This document shows, piece by piece, positions 1 to 5,465 of a DNA stretch of 6,832 bases. The translations under genes were made by a program, and so were the position numbers. Origin of the DNA: an uncultured Pseudomonadota bacterium (GTDB taxonomy: Bacteria > Pseudomonadota > Gammaproteobacteria > Burkholderiales > Usitatibacteraceae); contig CAMPHL010000142.1 of assembly GCA_946885905.1 (NCBI GenBank), positions 1 to 6,832 of the forward strand, written 5' to 3'. The first letter of the stretch is position 1; each line of letters begins with the position of its first letter. Below the pieces are notes generated by a model. That model saw nothing but the letters and a program-made list of their open reading frames with translations. It made no database searches and was not told where the DNA came from.

Positions 1-1
1 C

Positions 2-802
2 TGGACCGCCGCGCGCGAGCGGATCGCCGCGCCGATCTTCGCCCCGCTCGCGCCCGCGCTCGCGAAGCTGCCCGCCGACCGCTGGCCCACGCTGGCGGAG
101 CTCTCCGCGCTCGCCGAAGGGGTGAAGACCAGCCGCGGAAAGCCGGTGCGCTTCGTGAGGGCGCGCGAGCGCAACGACCGCGAGCGCCGCTACTACGAGC
201 AGCACATCGCCGACACGGGCGAAGTCGAGACGCGCGAGAACTGGCACGACCTCTTCAACGCGCTCGCCTGGATCACGTATCCGAAGTCCAAGGCGCGCAT
301 CAACGCCCAGCACGCGGCGATCCTGGAGGAGGGCGGTGAGGCCGAGGCGCGCAAGCGCAGCCCCGAGCGCGACGCGCTCACGCTCTTCGACGAGGGCGGC
401 GTGATCGTCGCGTGCTCGACGCCCTCGCTGCTGCGCCATATCGTCGAGTTCGAGTGGAAGGAGCTCTTCTGGTCGCGCCGCGAGGAGCTGGGGCGGAAGG
501 CGCGCTTCTTCGTGTTCGGCCACGCCTGCTTCGAGCAGGCGCTCGACCCCTACGTCGGCATGGTCGCAAAGACGATCTTCGTGCCGGTGTCGGATTTCTT
601 CTTCATGCTCTCGATCGAGTCGCAGCTCGAAGAGGCCGACAAGCTGGTCGCGAACCACTTCGCGAGCAGGGCGCGATTCGCGTCTCCGAAGACGATGGCG
701 CCGATGCCCGTGCTGGGCGTCCCGGGATGGCATTTCGCCGCGCAGGACGAAGCCTTCTACGGCGACGACGAGCACTTCAGGTCGCGGCCCAGGCAGTCCT
801 GA
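2..802 (+). CDS. DUF3025 family protein, 3' part (5' end outside window)
   Basis: The reading frame is open from base 2 to the TGA at 800-802, giving 266 visible residues. A GTG at 122 is in frame, but the 40 codons before it read like family sequence (IFAPLAPALAKLP, then WPTLAELSALAEG), so the gene almost certainly begins left of the window. Family-typical blocks follow in order: YYEQHIADTGEVETRENWHD, LFNALAWITYPKSK, RDALTLFDEGGVIVA, FVFGHACFEQALDPYVGM, and near the C-terminus PMPVLGVPGWHF and FYGDDEHFR. These match the DUF3025 family of beta- and gammaproteobacteria, whose biochemical role is unknown to me. No signal peptide or membrane segment is visible in this part, so a cytoplasmic protein is likely. 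The next gene starts 88 nt downstream behind its own possible promoter, so this gene is probably not in that operon. Family call is firm; function is unknown. Confidence 0.85.
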   Translation, partial: WTAARERIAAPIFAPLAPALAKLPADRWPTLAELSALAEGVKTSRGKPVRFVRARERNDRERRYYEQHIADTGEVETRENWHDLFNALAWITYPKSKARINAQHAAILEEGGEAEARKRSPERDALTLFDEGGVIVACSTPSLLRHIVEFEWKELFWSRREELGRKARFFVFGHACFEQALDPYVGMVAKTIFVPVSDFFFMLSIESQLEEADKLVANHFASRARFASPKTMAPMPVLGVPGWHFAAQDEAFYGDDEHFRSRPRQS

Positions 803-858
803 GCCATCCCCCGGTTGCGGCTCGATGAAGATCGGCTCGCCAGGGCCGCGCACCGAGT

Positions 859-864
859 TAGCAT
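859..864 (+). promoter_or_regulatory. Possible -10 box for the aldolase/dehydrogenase operon
   Basis: TAGCAT, within GAGTTAGCATCGG, matches four of six positions of TATAAT and resembles -10 elements often seen in GC-rich betaproteobacteria. It would place transcription start near 871, leaving a leader of about 20 nt before the ATG at 891. No convincing -35 box is seen at the usual spacing, so this is tentative. It lies in the only gap (803-890) between the DUF3025 gene and the four-gene set. Confidence 0.27.
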
Positions 865-884
865 CGGGGCTGCATCCCAATACC

Positions 885-888
885 GGAG
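885..888 (+). promoter_or_regulatory. Shine-Dalgarno GGAG before the RraA-family gene
   Basis: GGAG is followed by AA and the ATG at 891, which is very short spacing. It lies 8 nt before an in-frame GTG at 897, which is ideal spacing. The site therefore bears on the start choice: GTG 897 (protein beginning MASVDSR) is a serious alternative to ATG 891 (MTVASVDSR). The two differ by only two residues. Confidence 0.5.
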
Positions 889-890
889 AA

Positions 891-1571
891 ATGACAGTGG
901 CCAGCGTCGACTCGCGCATCGTAAGCCAGTTCCTCAACGTCTCGACCCCCAACGTCTCGGACGCGCTCGACCGCCTCGGCATCGAGGGCGCGCCCCAGGG
1001 GATCCTCCCGATCTACCCCTGCGCGAAGATCGCCGGATACGCGGCGACCTTGAAGCTCGTGCCCGCGGGCAAGGCGGAGGAGTCGACCGTGCTGGGGACG
1101 CTGCGCGCGATCGTGAAGGGTGGGCCGGGCTCGGTCCTCGTGGTCGACGCTTCGGACAATCCGGGCGTGAACTCGTACGGCGGGGTCGCGGGCGCCACCG
1201 CGAAGCACAACGGCGTGGTGGGTTGCGTGACCGACGGGGTCGTGCGCGACGTCGACGAATACCAGGGCTACGGGATGCCGGTCTATGCGCGCGGCATCGC
1301 GCAGCAGTCGGTGCGGGGCCGCTCTTCCTGTGCCGGTTACGGCATCCCGGTGAAGCTGGGAGGGGTCTCGGTCCGGCCGGGCGATTTCATACTGGCCGAC
1401 ATGAACGGTACCGTGGTGGTGCCGCAGGAGCGCGTGGCCGAAGTTCTCGCCTTCGCGCAAAAGGTGAAAGCAACCGAGGAGGGAGTCATCGCCGCGATCC
1501 GCGCGGGCGCCGACCCCATGGAGGCCCACCAGAGGGTGAACTACGACAGCATGCTGAAGGCCACCGCGTGA
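891..1571 (+). CDS. RraA-family protein (HMG/CHA aldolase-like, class II pyruvate aldolase fold)
   Basis: This is a 226-residue protein from ATG 891, of normal length for the family. The RraA fold includes regulators of RNase E, but also Mg-dependent aldolases that split 4-hydroxy-4-methyl-2-oxoglutarate or 4-carboxy-4-hydroxy-2-oxoadipate into pyruvate and an oxoacid, and that can decarboxylate oxaloacetate. Family signatures seen: NVSDALDRLGI (residues 21-31), VLVVDASDN (82-90), SYGGVAGATAKHNG (95-108), VTDGVVRD (113-120) and GMPVYARG (128-135), then VRPGDFILADMNGTVVVP (161-178). The Arg119-Asp120 pair matches the Arg-Asp of the D-x20-R-D aldolase motif; the aspartate is the metal-site residue. 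The first acidic residue of that motif is replaced by Gly98. Catabolic neighbours favour an enzyme over an RNase E inhibitor. A longer form from ATG 825 is possible, but its extra residues do not look conserved. The 3' end overlaps the next start by 4 nt (GTGA), suggesting translational coupling. Confidence 0.85.
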   Translation: MTVASVDSRIVSQFLNVSTPNVSDALDRLGIEGAPQGILPIYPCAKIAGYAATLKLVPAGKAEESTVLGTLRAIVKGGPGSVLVVDASDNPGVNSYGGVAGATAKHNGVVGCVTDGVVRDVDEYQGYGMPVYARGIAQQSVRGRSSCAGYGIPVKLGGVSVRPGDFILADMNGTVVVPQERVAEVLAFAQKVKATEEGVIAAIRAGADPMEAHQRVNYDSMLKATA

Positions 1572-2401
1572 CGCTTCGCCGCAGCACGCTCTTCGTGGGC
1601 GCGCTGGTGCTCGACGGCTTCGATGCGGCCCTGGCGAGCGGGGCCGACGTGGTGTGCATCGACCTCGAGGATGCCGTCCCCCCGGGGCGCAAGGACGAGG
1701 GGCGCGTGGCGACCATCGAGCGCGTGGCGCGCGTGCGCTCCGTTCCGGGCGCCGCGCTCGCCGCGCGCATCAACGCCCTGGACGACCTGGAGGGCCCGGT
1801 CGACCTTCGCATCCTCGCCACGCAGGCGAGGGCGATCTCGACGTTCGTCCTGCCCAAGGTCTCGGGCCCCGACGAGGTGCGCCGTGCCGCCGGCGCGCTG
1901 GAGGAGCTGGACAGCCAGGCCGAGCTCGCCGCGATCATCGAGACGACCGCCGGCCTGGAGGCGGCGGCTGCCATCGCGCGCGCGCATCCGCGGCTCAAGT
2001 CGCTCTACTTCGGCGGATTCGACCTGTCCACGGCGCTCGGCTGCGACATGGCATGGGAGCCGCTGCTCTACGCGCGCTCGCGCACGGTGCACGCAGCCGC
2101 GGGCGCGGGCATCGAGTGCCTCGACTCGCCCTTCCCCGACGTGCGCGATGCCGAGGGCCTGGCGCAATCGTGCGCGCGCGTGAAAGCGCTGGGCATGGCC
2201 GGGAAGTGCGCCAAGCACGCGAGCCAGGTAGCGGGCATCAACGCGGCGTTCACGCCGTCCGCAGCCGAGCTCGATCGCGCGCGGCGGATCGTCGAGGCGT
2301 TCGAAGCCGATCCCACCCGCCCGCTGGTGTTCGATGGCAAGCTCGTGGAGCTGCCCACCGTGAAGCGCCTCCAGCGCCTGGTGCGCGCCCAAGGGAGCTG
2401 A
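1568..2401 (+). CDS. CitE/HpcH/HpaI-type CoA-ester lyase or aldolase
   Basis: This is a 277-residue TIM-barrel protein of the citrate lyase beta / malyl-CoA lyase superfamily, which makes or breaks C-C bonds beside a carbonyl using Mg2+. Motifs in order: STLFVGA (residues 6-12), CIDLEDAVPPGRKDEGR (30-46), ARIN (66-69, ligand-binding Arg67), FVLPKV (93-98), AIIETTAGLEAA (122-133, metal ligand Glu125), LYFGGFDLSTALG (146-158, metal ligand Asp152), and GMAGKCAKHASQVAGINAAF (209-228). The usual GK-x-x-IHP-x-Q motif near the end reads GKCAKHASQ here, a subfamily variant. The GTG start at 1568 is favoured by GAAGG at 1556-1560, seven nt upstream, and by the GTGA overlap with the preceding stop. Substrate is undetermined: malyl-, citramalyl- or citryl-type thioesters, or free hydroxy-oxoacids, are all possible. 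It sits between an RraA-type aldolase and an alcohol dehydrogenase, which points to catabolism of an organic acid. Confidence 0.87.
   Translation: MTLRRSTLFVGALVLDGFDAALASGADVVCIDLEDAVPPGRKDEGRVATIERVARVRSVPGAALAARINALDDLEGPVDLRILATQARAISTFVLPKVSGPDEVRRAAGALEELDSQAELAAIIETTAGLEAAAAIARAHPRLKSLYFGGFDLSTALGCDMAWEPLLYARSRTVHAAAGAGIECLDSPFPDVRDAEGLAQSCARVKALGMAGKCAKHASQVAGINAAFTPSAAELDRARRIVEAFEADPTRPLVFDGKLVELPTVKRLQRLVRAQGS
2391..2397 (+). promoter_or_regulatory. Shine-Dalgarno that fixes the TTG start of the alcohol dehydrogenase
   Basis: AAGGGAG lies inside the last codons of the CitE-type gene and is 9 nt before TTG 2407. There is no ATG or GTG nearby in the dehydrogenase frame that would include the conserved N-terminal strand, so this site is the main support for a TTG start. 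Confidence 0.6.
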
Positions 2402-2406
2402 AGCCT

Positions 2407-3537
2407 TTGGCCACGATCAATTACCTCACCACGATCGAGTTCGATTTCGGCGCCGTGGCGCGCCTGGCCGAGCTCGCCGCGGGGCTGGGCATCAAGCGTC
2501 CGCTCCTCGTGACCGACCCCGGCCTCGCCGGCGGCCCGATCGCGGCGCGCGTGCGCGCGATCCTGGCGGCGATGGATCCCGTCGTCTTCGCGGACACGCC
2601 ACAGAACCCCGACGAGGATGCGGTCCTCGCCGCCGCCTCGCTCTACCGCGCGAACGCCTGCGACGGCGTCGTGGCGCTGGGCGGCGGATCCCCCATCGAT
2701 CTCGCCAAGGGGGTCGCCCTCCTCGCTACGCATGCGGGCCCCCTCGAGCAGTACGCGGTGATCCTGGGAGGGCTCGCGAAGATCACGCCGCGCGTGGCGC
2801 CGGTCATCGCGGTGCCTACCACTGCGGGAACCGGCAGCGAGGTCGGGCGCGCGGCGCTGCTCACGCTGAAGGACGGGCGCAAGCTCGGTTTCATCAGCCC
2901 GCACCTCATCCCCCGGCTGGCGCTTTGCGACCCCGAGCTCACGCTGGGGCTGCCGCCCAGGCTCACCGCCGCCACGGGCATGGACGCGCTCACCCATTGC
3001 ATCGAGACCTATCTCTCGCCGCGCGTGAACCCGCCGGCCGAGGCGATCGCACTGGACGGCGCGCAACGCGCGGCGGGCTGGATCCGCACGGCCGTCGCCG
3101 ACGGCTCGAATCGCGAGGCGCGCTGGAACATGATGATGGCCTCGCTCCAGGGCGGCCTCACGTTCCAGAAGGGCCTGGGCGCCGTGCATTCCATGTCGCA
3201 TCCATTGGGCGGCCTCAAGTCGCCGGTCCTGCACCACGGCACGCTCAACGCCGTGATCCTCCCGGCGGTGCTGCGCTACAACCGCGAGCACGCCGCCGCC
3301 AAGATCGCCACCCTCGAGCGCGCGCTCGCCGTTCCTGCCGGCGAGGATTTGGCCTCGTTCGTCGAGCGGCTCAATCGCGACATCGGGCTGCCCGGCTCGC
3401 TTCGGGAAATGGGCGTCGCCGACGAGGTGATCCCTGCGATGATCGAGGGCGCGCTCAAGGACCATTCGACCGGCACCAACCCGCGTCCGCTGGGCCGCGA
3501 GGATTTCGTCGAGCTGTTCCGCCAGGCCATGCACTAG
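2407..3537 (+). CDS. Iron-containing (group III) alcohol dehydrogenase
   Basis: This is a 376-residue protein, the usual length for the Fe-ADH family (FucO, 1,3-propanediol, 4-hydroxybutyrate dehydrogenases, maleylacetate reductase), which interconverts alcohols and aldehydes or ketones with NAD(P)(H). The N-terminal dinucleotide domain carries GVVALGGGSPIDLAKG (residues 87-102) and PTTAGTGSEVG (137-147). The C-terminal helical domain carries the metal site, predicted as Asp193 and His197 (GMDALTHCIE), His261 (VHSMSHPLGG) and His277 (LHHG). His265 corresponds to the FucO active-site histidine 267. All four metal ligands are present, so an active enzyme is expected. The TTG start at 2407 is chosen because translation from it gives MATINYLTTIEFDFG, a typical family beginning, behind a good Shine-Dalgarno. 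It begins 5 nt after the CitE-type stop, so the two are cotranscribed. An open frame continues far upstream, but that part is out-of-frame shadow of the previous gene. Substrate unknown. Confidence 0.9.
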   Translation: MATINYLTTIEFDFGAVARLAELAAGLGIKRPLLVTDPGLAGGPIAARVRAILAAMDPVVFADTPQNPDEDAVLAAASLYRANACDGVVALGGGSPIDLAKGVALLATHAGPLEQYAVILGGLAKITPRVAPVIAVPTTAGTGSEVGRAALLTLKDGRKLGFISPHLIPRLALCDPELTLGLPPRLTAATGMDALTHCIETYLSPRVNPPAEAIALDGAQRAAGWIRTAVADGSNREARWNMMMASLQGGLTFQKGLGAVHSMSHPLGGLKSPVLHHGTLNAVILPAVLRYNREHAAAKIATLERALAVPAGEDLASFVERLNRDIGLPGSLREMGVADEVIPAMIEGALKDHSTGTNPRPLGREDFVELFRQAMH

Positions 3538-3563
3538 AGTCGAACCCACAAGGAGGAAGAACA

Positions 3564-4529
3564 ATGCGCAAAGCCCTCGCCGCGATCCTCGGATCCGTGC
3601 TCCTCGCCGTAAGCGCCTCCGCCCACGCGCAGGCCTACCCCTCGAAGCCGGTGAAGATCGTCGTGCCTTTCGCGGTAGGTGGCATCGCCGACACGTTCGG
3701 GCGCGTGATCGCGCAGAAGCTCTCGGAGGCGTGGGGCCAGCCGTTCGTGGTGGAGAACAAGACCGGCGCCGGCGGCAACATCGGCGCCGACCTGGTCGCG
3801 AAGTCCCCGCCCGACGGCTACACGCTGGTCGTGGGCAACATCGGCAGCCACGCGGTGAACCCGTTCCTGGTGAAGAACATGCCGTACGACCCGATCAGGG
3901 ACTTCGTGCCGGTCGCGCACGTGCTGGACGCCGAGGGCCTGCTCGCCGTGCATCCCTCGCTTCCGGTGAAGACGGTTCCGGAGCTGATCGCGCACGTGAA
4001 GGCCAACGCGGGCAAGCTCTCCTACGCCTCCGGCGGAATCGGCACCACGAGCCACCTCGCGGGCGAGCTGTTCAAGTCGATGGCGAAGGTCGACATGGTC
4101 CACGTCCCCTACAAGGGCAACTCGCCCGCGATCACCGACGTCATGGGCGGGCAGGCGCAGATGATCTTCGCGACGATGCCCACGGTGATCCAGCAGGTGA
4201 AGGCGGGGCGCCTGCGCGGCGTGGCTACCCTCGGCAACGCGCGCGCCGCGGCCACCCCCGACCTGCCCACGATCGGCGAGACCGTCCAGGGCTTCGACGT
4301 CGCCAACTGGATCGGGATGTTCGCGCCCGCGGGCACGCCCGCCGAGATCGTGAATCGCCTGAACGCCGAGATCCAGAAGATCATGCAGACGCCCGAGGTC
4401 CAGAAGCGCCTCGAGACCGAGGGCGCGAAGTTCATCCCGACCACGCCCGCGTCGTTCGCCGGGTTCCAGAAGGCGGAGGCCGAAAAATGGGGCAAGGCGA
4501 TCCGCGAGGCGGGCCTCAAGGCCGAGTAA
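3564..4529 (+). CDS. Bug/TctC-family periplasmic solute-binding protein
   Basis: This is a 321-residue protein, normal for the Bug (TctC-like) receptors of tripartite tricarboxylate transporters, which bind carboxylates in the periplasm. It has an N-terminal signal peptide: MRK, a hydrophobic core ALAAILGSVLLAVSASA, and probable cleavage after AHA (residue 22) or AQA (24). The mature part begins YPSKPVKIVVPFAVGGIADT (25-44), the classic Bug opening, followed by VENKTGAGGNIGADLVAKSP (63-82), DGYTLVVGN (84-92), YASGGIGTTSHLAGELF (154-170), VPYKGNSPAITDVMGGQAQM (181-200) and a FAPAGTPAEIVNRLNAEI block (253-270). AGGAGG at 3551-3556 lies 7 nt before the ATG, the strongest Shine-Dalgarno of the set. 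No TctA or TctB membrane genes are in the window, so it is an orphan receptor here, common in Burkholderiales. Its place after three catabolic genes suggests it captures the pathway substrate. Its stop codon sits within a possible rnpB -10 box. Confidence 0.92.
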   Translation: MRKALAAILGSVLLAVSASAHAQAYPSKPVKIVVPFAVGGIADTFGRVIAQKLSEAWGQPFVVENKTGAGGNIGADLVAKSPPDGYTLVVGNIGSHAVNPFLVKNMPYDPIRDFVPVAHVLDAEGLLAVHPSLPVKTVPELIAHVKANAGKLSYASGGIGTTSHLAGELFKSMAKVDMVHVPYKGNSPAITDVMGGQAQMIFATMPTVIQQVKAGRLRGVATLGNARAAATPDLPTIGETVQGFDVANWIGMFAPAGTPAEIVNRLNAEIQKIMQTPEVQKRLETEGAKFIPTTPASFAGFQKAEAEKWGKAIREAGLKAE

Positions 4530-4532
4530 AAT
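4527..4532 (+). promoter_or_regulatory. Putative -10 box of rnpB, containing the preceding stop codon
   Basis: TAAAAT matches five of six positions of TATAAT and lies about 5-7 nt before the predicted RNase P RNA 5' end (4537-4540), the right distance for a start site. Its first three bases are the TAA stop of the Bug-family gene. No clear -35 hexamer was found 16-18 nt upstream inside the coding sequence, so recognition may be weak or need an activator, or the RNA may also come from operon read-through. Confidence 0.45.
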
Positions 4533-4536
4533 AGAC

Positions 4537-4884
4537 AGTGTGAAGCGAGCTTGGCGATCGCTGCATCACCTTCGGGTCATGCAGAGGAAAGTCGGGACTC
4601 CAAAGGGCAGCGTAGCGGGTAACTCCCGTCCGCCGTGAGGCGAGGATCAGAGCCACAGAGACGAGTCCAGGAGGACCACCGCGGCAGTCTTGCGGTTGGC
4701 GCCTCCTGGGGTGAAACGCGGCAATCTCTACGCGGAGCAACACCAAATAGGCAGACGACGACGTGGCCCACCGAGTCTGCGGGTAGGTGGCTGGAGCGCC
4801 GTGGCGACGCGGCGCCTAGAGGAATGATCGTCATAGCCCGAAAGGGCCGTAACAGAATCCCGCTTACCGGCTCGCTTCACACTT
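4537..4884 (+). ncRNA. rnpB: RNase P RNA, bacterial type A
   Basis: This is the catalytic RNA that trims tRNA 5' leaders. Conserved blocks: GAGGAAAGTCGGGACTCC (4584-4601), AGGGCAG, GAGCCACAGAGACGAG, GGGGTGAAACGCGGCAA, GGAGCAACACCAAATAGG, CTGCGGGTAGGTGGCTGGAG, GCCTAGAGGAATGATCGTC, and ACAGAATCCCGCTTACCGG (4853-4871). P1 is a perfect 14-bp helix pairing 4537-4550 with 4870-4883 and defines the ends. P2 pairs 4552-4559 with 4826-4833. P3 is a hairpin at 4561-4584 with a UUCG tetraloop. P4 pairs 4589-4597 with 4858-4865, keeping the bulged U at 4592. A P12-like hairpin is built on CCAGGAGG/CCTCCTGG. A GAAA-capped P19-like hairpin lies at 4836-4847. Two positions differ from the usual consensus: the P4 pair G4594-C4861, and L15, which has GGC (4720-4722) where GGU normally binds the tRNA CCA end. 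Exact mature ends are uncertain by a few bases. Confidence 0.95.
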
Positions 4885-4906
4885 CTTCCCGCATCGCACC
4901 GGGTAC

Positions 4907-4938
4907 ACCGATCCGGCGCGTGCCATCCGGCTCGGTTT
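4907..4938 (+). terminator. Possible rho-independent terminator of rnpB
   Basis: ACCGATCCGG (4907-4916) pairs with CCGGCTCGGT (4927-4936), giving nine pairs with one T-C mismatch around a 10-nt loop. The 3' arm is followed by a short T run (4936-4938) that breaks into CC. It lies about 23 nt after the RNase P RNA P1 helix, where a 3' end would be expected. The T tract is weak, so it may instead be a processing or stability hairpin. Confidence 0.42.
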
Positions 4939-5050
4939 CCTGGCGTCTGTCGCGAATTCATCGCCCTCGTCGCATCGACATGGCGGCGAGCACGATCCTT
5001 TCCTAAGGTGCACGTGCGCGGATCGAGCGCACAACACCAAGGAGAACGCC

Positions 5051-5389
5051 ATGAAAGGGAGATTCGCCCTGTCGGGAGCGGCATGGATGCTCGCGGGCTG
5101 CGGAATTGTCGGGGTTCCGACGGTGGCCACCGATGACTTCCCGCCCCCCGTGATCGCGGGCGTGACCCGCTTCCCGCAGGAGGTGCCGGACATTCCCCTG
5201 CTCGATAATTCGGTGCCGCCGCCGGTGGTTTACGGCGTCACGGAGTTCCCGGAGACCGTAGTGGACTCGGGGGTACCGGATTCCAGTGTCGACAAGCACG
5301 TGGTCTGGGCGCGATTCGGCGTAACGGCGGAAACCGGCCAGCACGAGGTCGCCCGGGCAGCTGCTGGCCCGCAGGGCAAGGGCAGCTAG
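5051..5389 (+). CDS. Small predicted lipoprotein with tandem 25-residue repeats
   Basis: This is a 112-residue protein I do not recognise. The N-terminus MKGRFALSGAAWMLAGC has a basic start, a short hydrophobic core and a lipobox L14-A15-G16-C17, predicting signal peptidase II processing and lipid anchoring at Cys17. Residues 31-80 are two adjacent 25-residue units, each starting PPPV and carrying GVT-x-FP, with 14 of 25 positions identical. They are rich in Pro, Val and Asp and contain no Cys after residue 17, so the exported part is probably an extended or beta-rich acidic segment. The tail (81-112) is Ala/Gly-rich. Translation is well supported: AAGGAG at 5039-5044 is 6 nt before the ATG. 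It stands between rnpB and the kinase gene with gaps on both sides (166 nt from the RNA, 76 nt to the kinase), so it may be a single-gene unit. Role unknown; an envelope protein is inferred. Confidence 0.68.
   Translation: MKGRFALSGAAWMLAGCGIVGVPTVATDDFPPPVIAGVTRFPQEVPDIPLLDNSVPPPVVYGVTEFPETVVDSGVPDSSVDKHVVWARFGVTAETGQHEVARAAAGPQGKGS
5141..5290 (+). repeat. Diverged tandem duplication, two 75-bp units within the lipoprotein gene
   Basis: Unit 1 (5141-5215) encodes residues 31-55 and unit 2 (5216-5290) residues 56-80, with no spacer. Both keep PPPV, GVT, FP and a D-x-S-V ending in register. The match is clearer in protein than in DNA, so the duplication is old and held by selection on the protein rather than recent slippage. 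Confidence 0.75.
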
Positions 5390-5450
5390 GGCGTCGCGGG
5401 GGCGCGAAGCGTAGGATACGGCGGCGACGTTCACACGAGCTCACGGCCAG

Positions 5451-5456
5451 GGAGGG
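5451..5456 (+). promoter_or_regulatory. Shine-Dalgarno deciding the GTG start of the sensor kinase
   Basis: GGAGGG lies 9 nt before the GTG at 5466. A second GTG at 5468 is in another frame and opens only a shadow, so the site supports 5466 for the kinase. Confidence 0.6.
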
Positions 5457-5465
5457 TCGCCGCCG

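Noticed and set aside
801..823. GAGCC...GGCTC hairpin just after the DUF3025 stop as a terminator
   Set aside because: The stem is only 5 bp with a 13-nt loop and no T run follows.
815..1567. Open frame running into the CitE-type gene from 815, which would give a 528-residue fusion
   Set aside because: The first 250 residues are Arg/Gly-rich shadow translation of the RraA-family gene; the conserved CitE fold begins at the GTG at 1568.
858..3564. Long minus-strand frames (858-1529, 1541-2392, 2068-3564)
   Set aside because: They are antisense shadows of conserved + strand genes, typical of GC-rich DNA, with biased Arg/His/Ala composition and no recognisable motif.
4635..5006. Possible 123-residue + strand protein, and minus-strand frames at 4516-4834 and 4728-5084
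   Set aside because: They lie over the RNase P RNA, whose conserved structure explains the sequence; no convincing ribosome site or domain.
5412..5417. TAGGAT as a -10 box for the sensor kinase
   Set aside because: It matches four of six positions and is well placed, but no -35 box is found at normal spacing; too weak to annotate.
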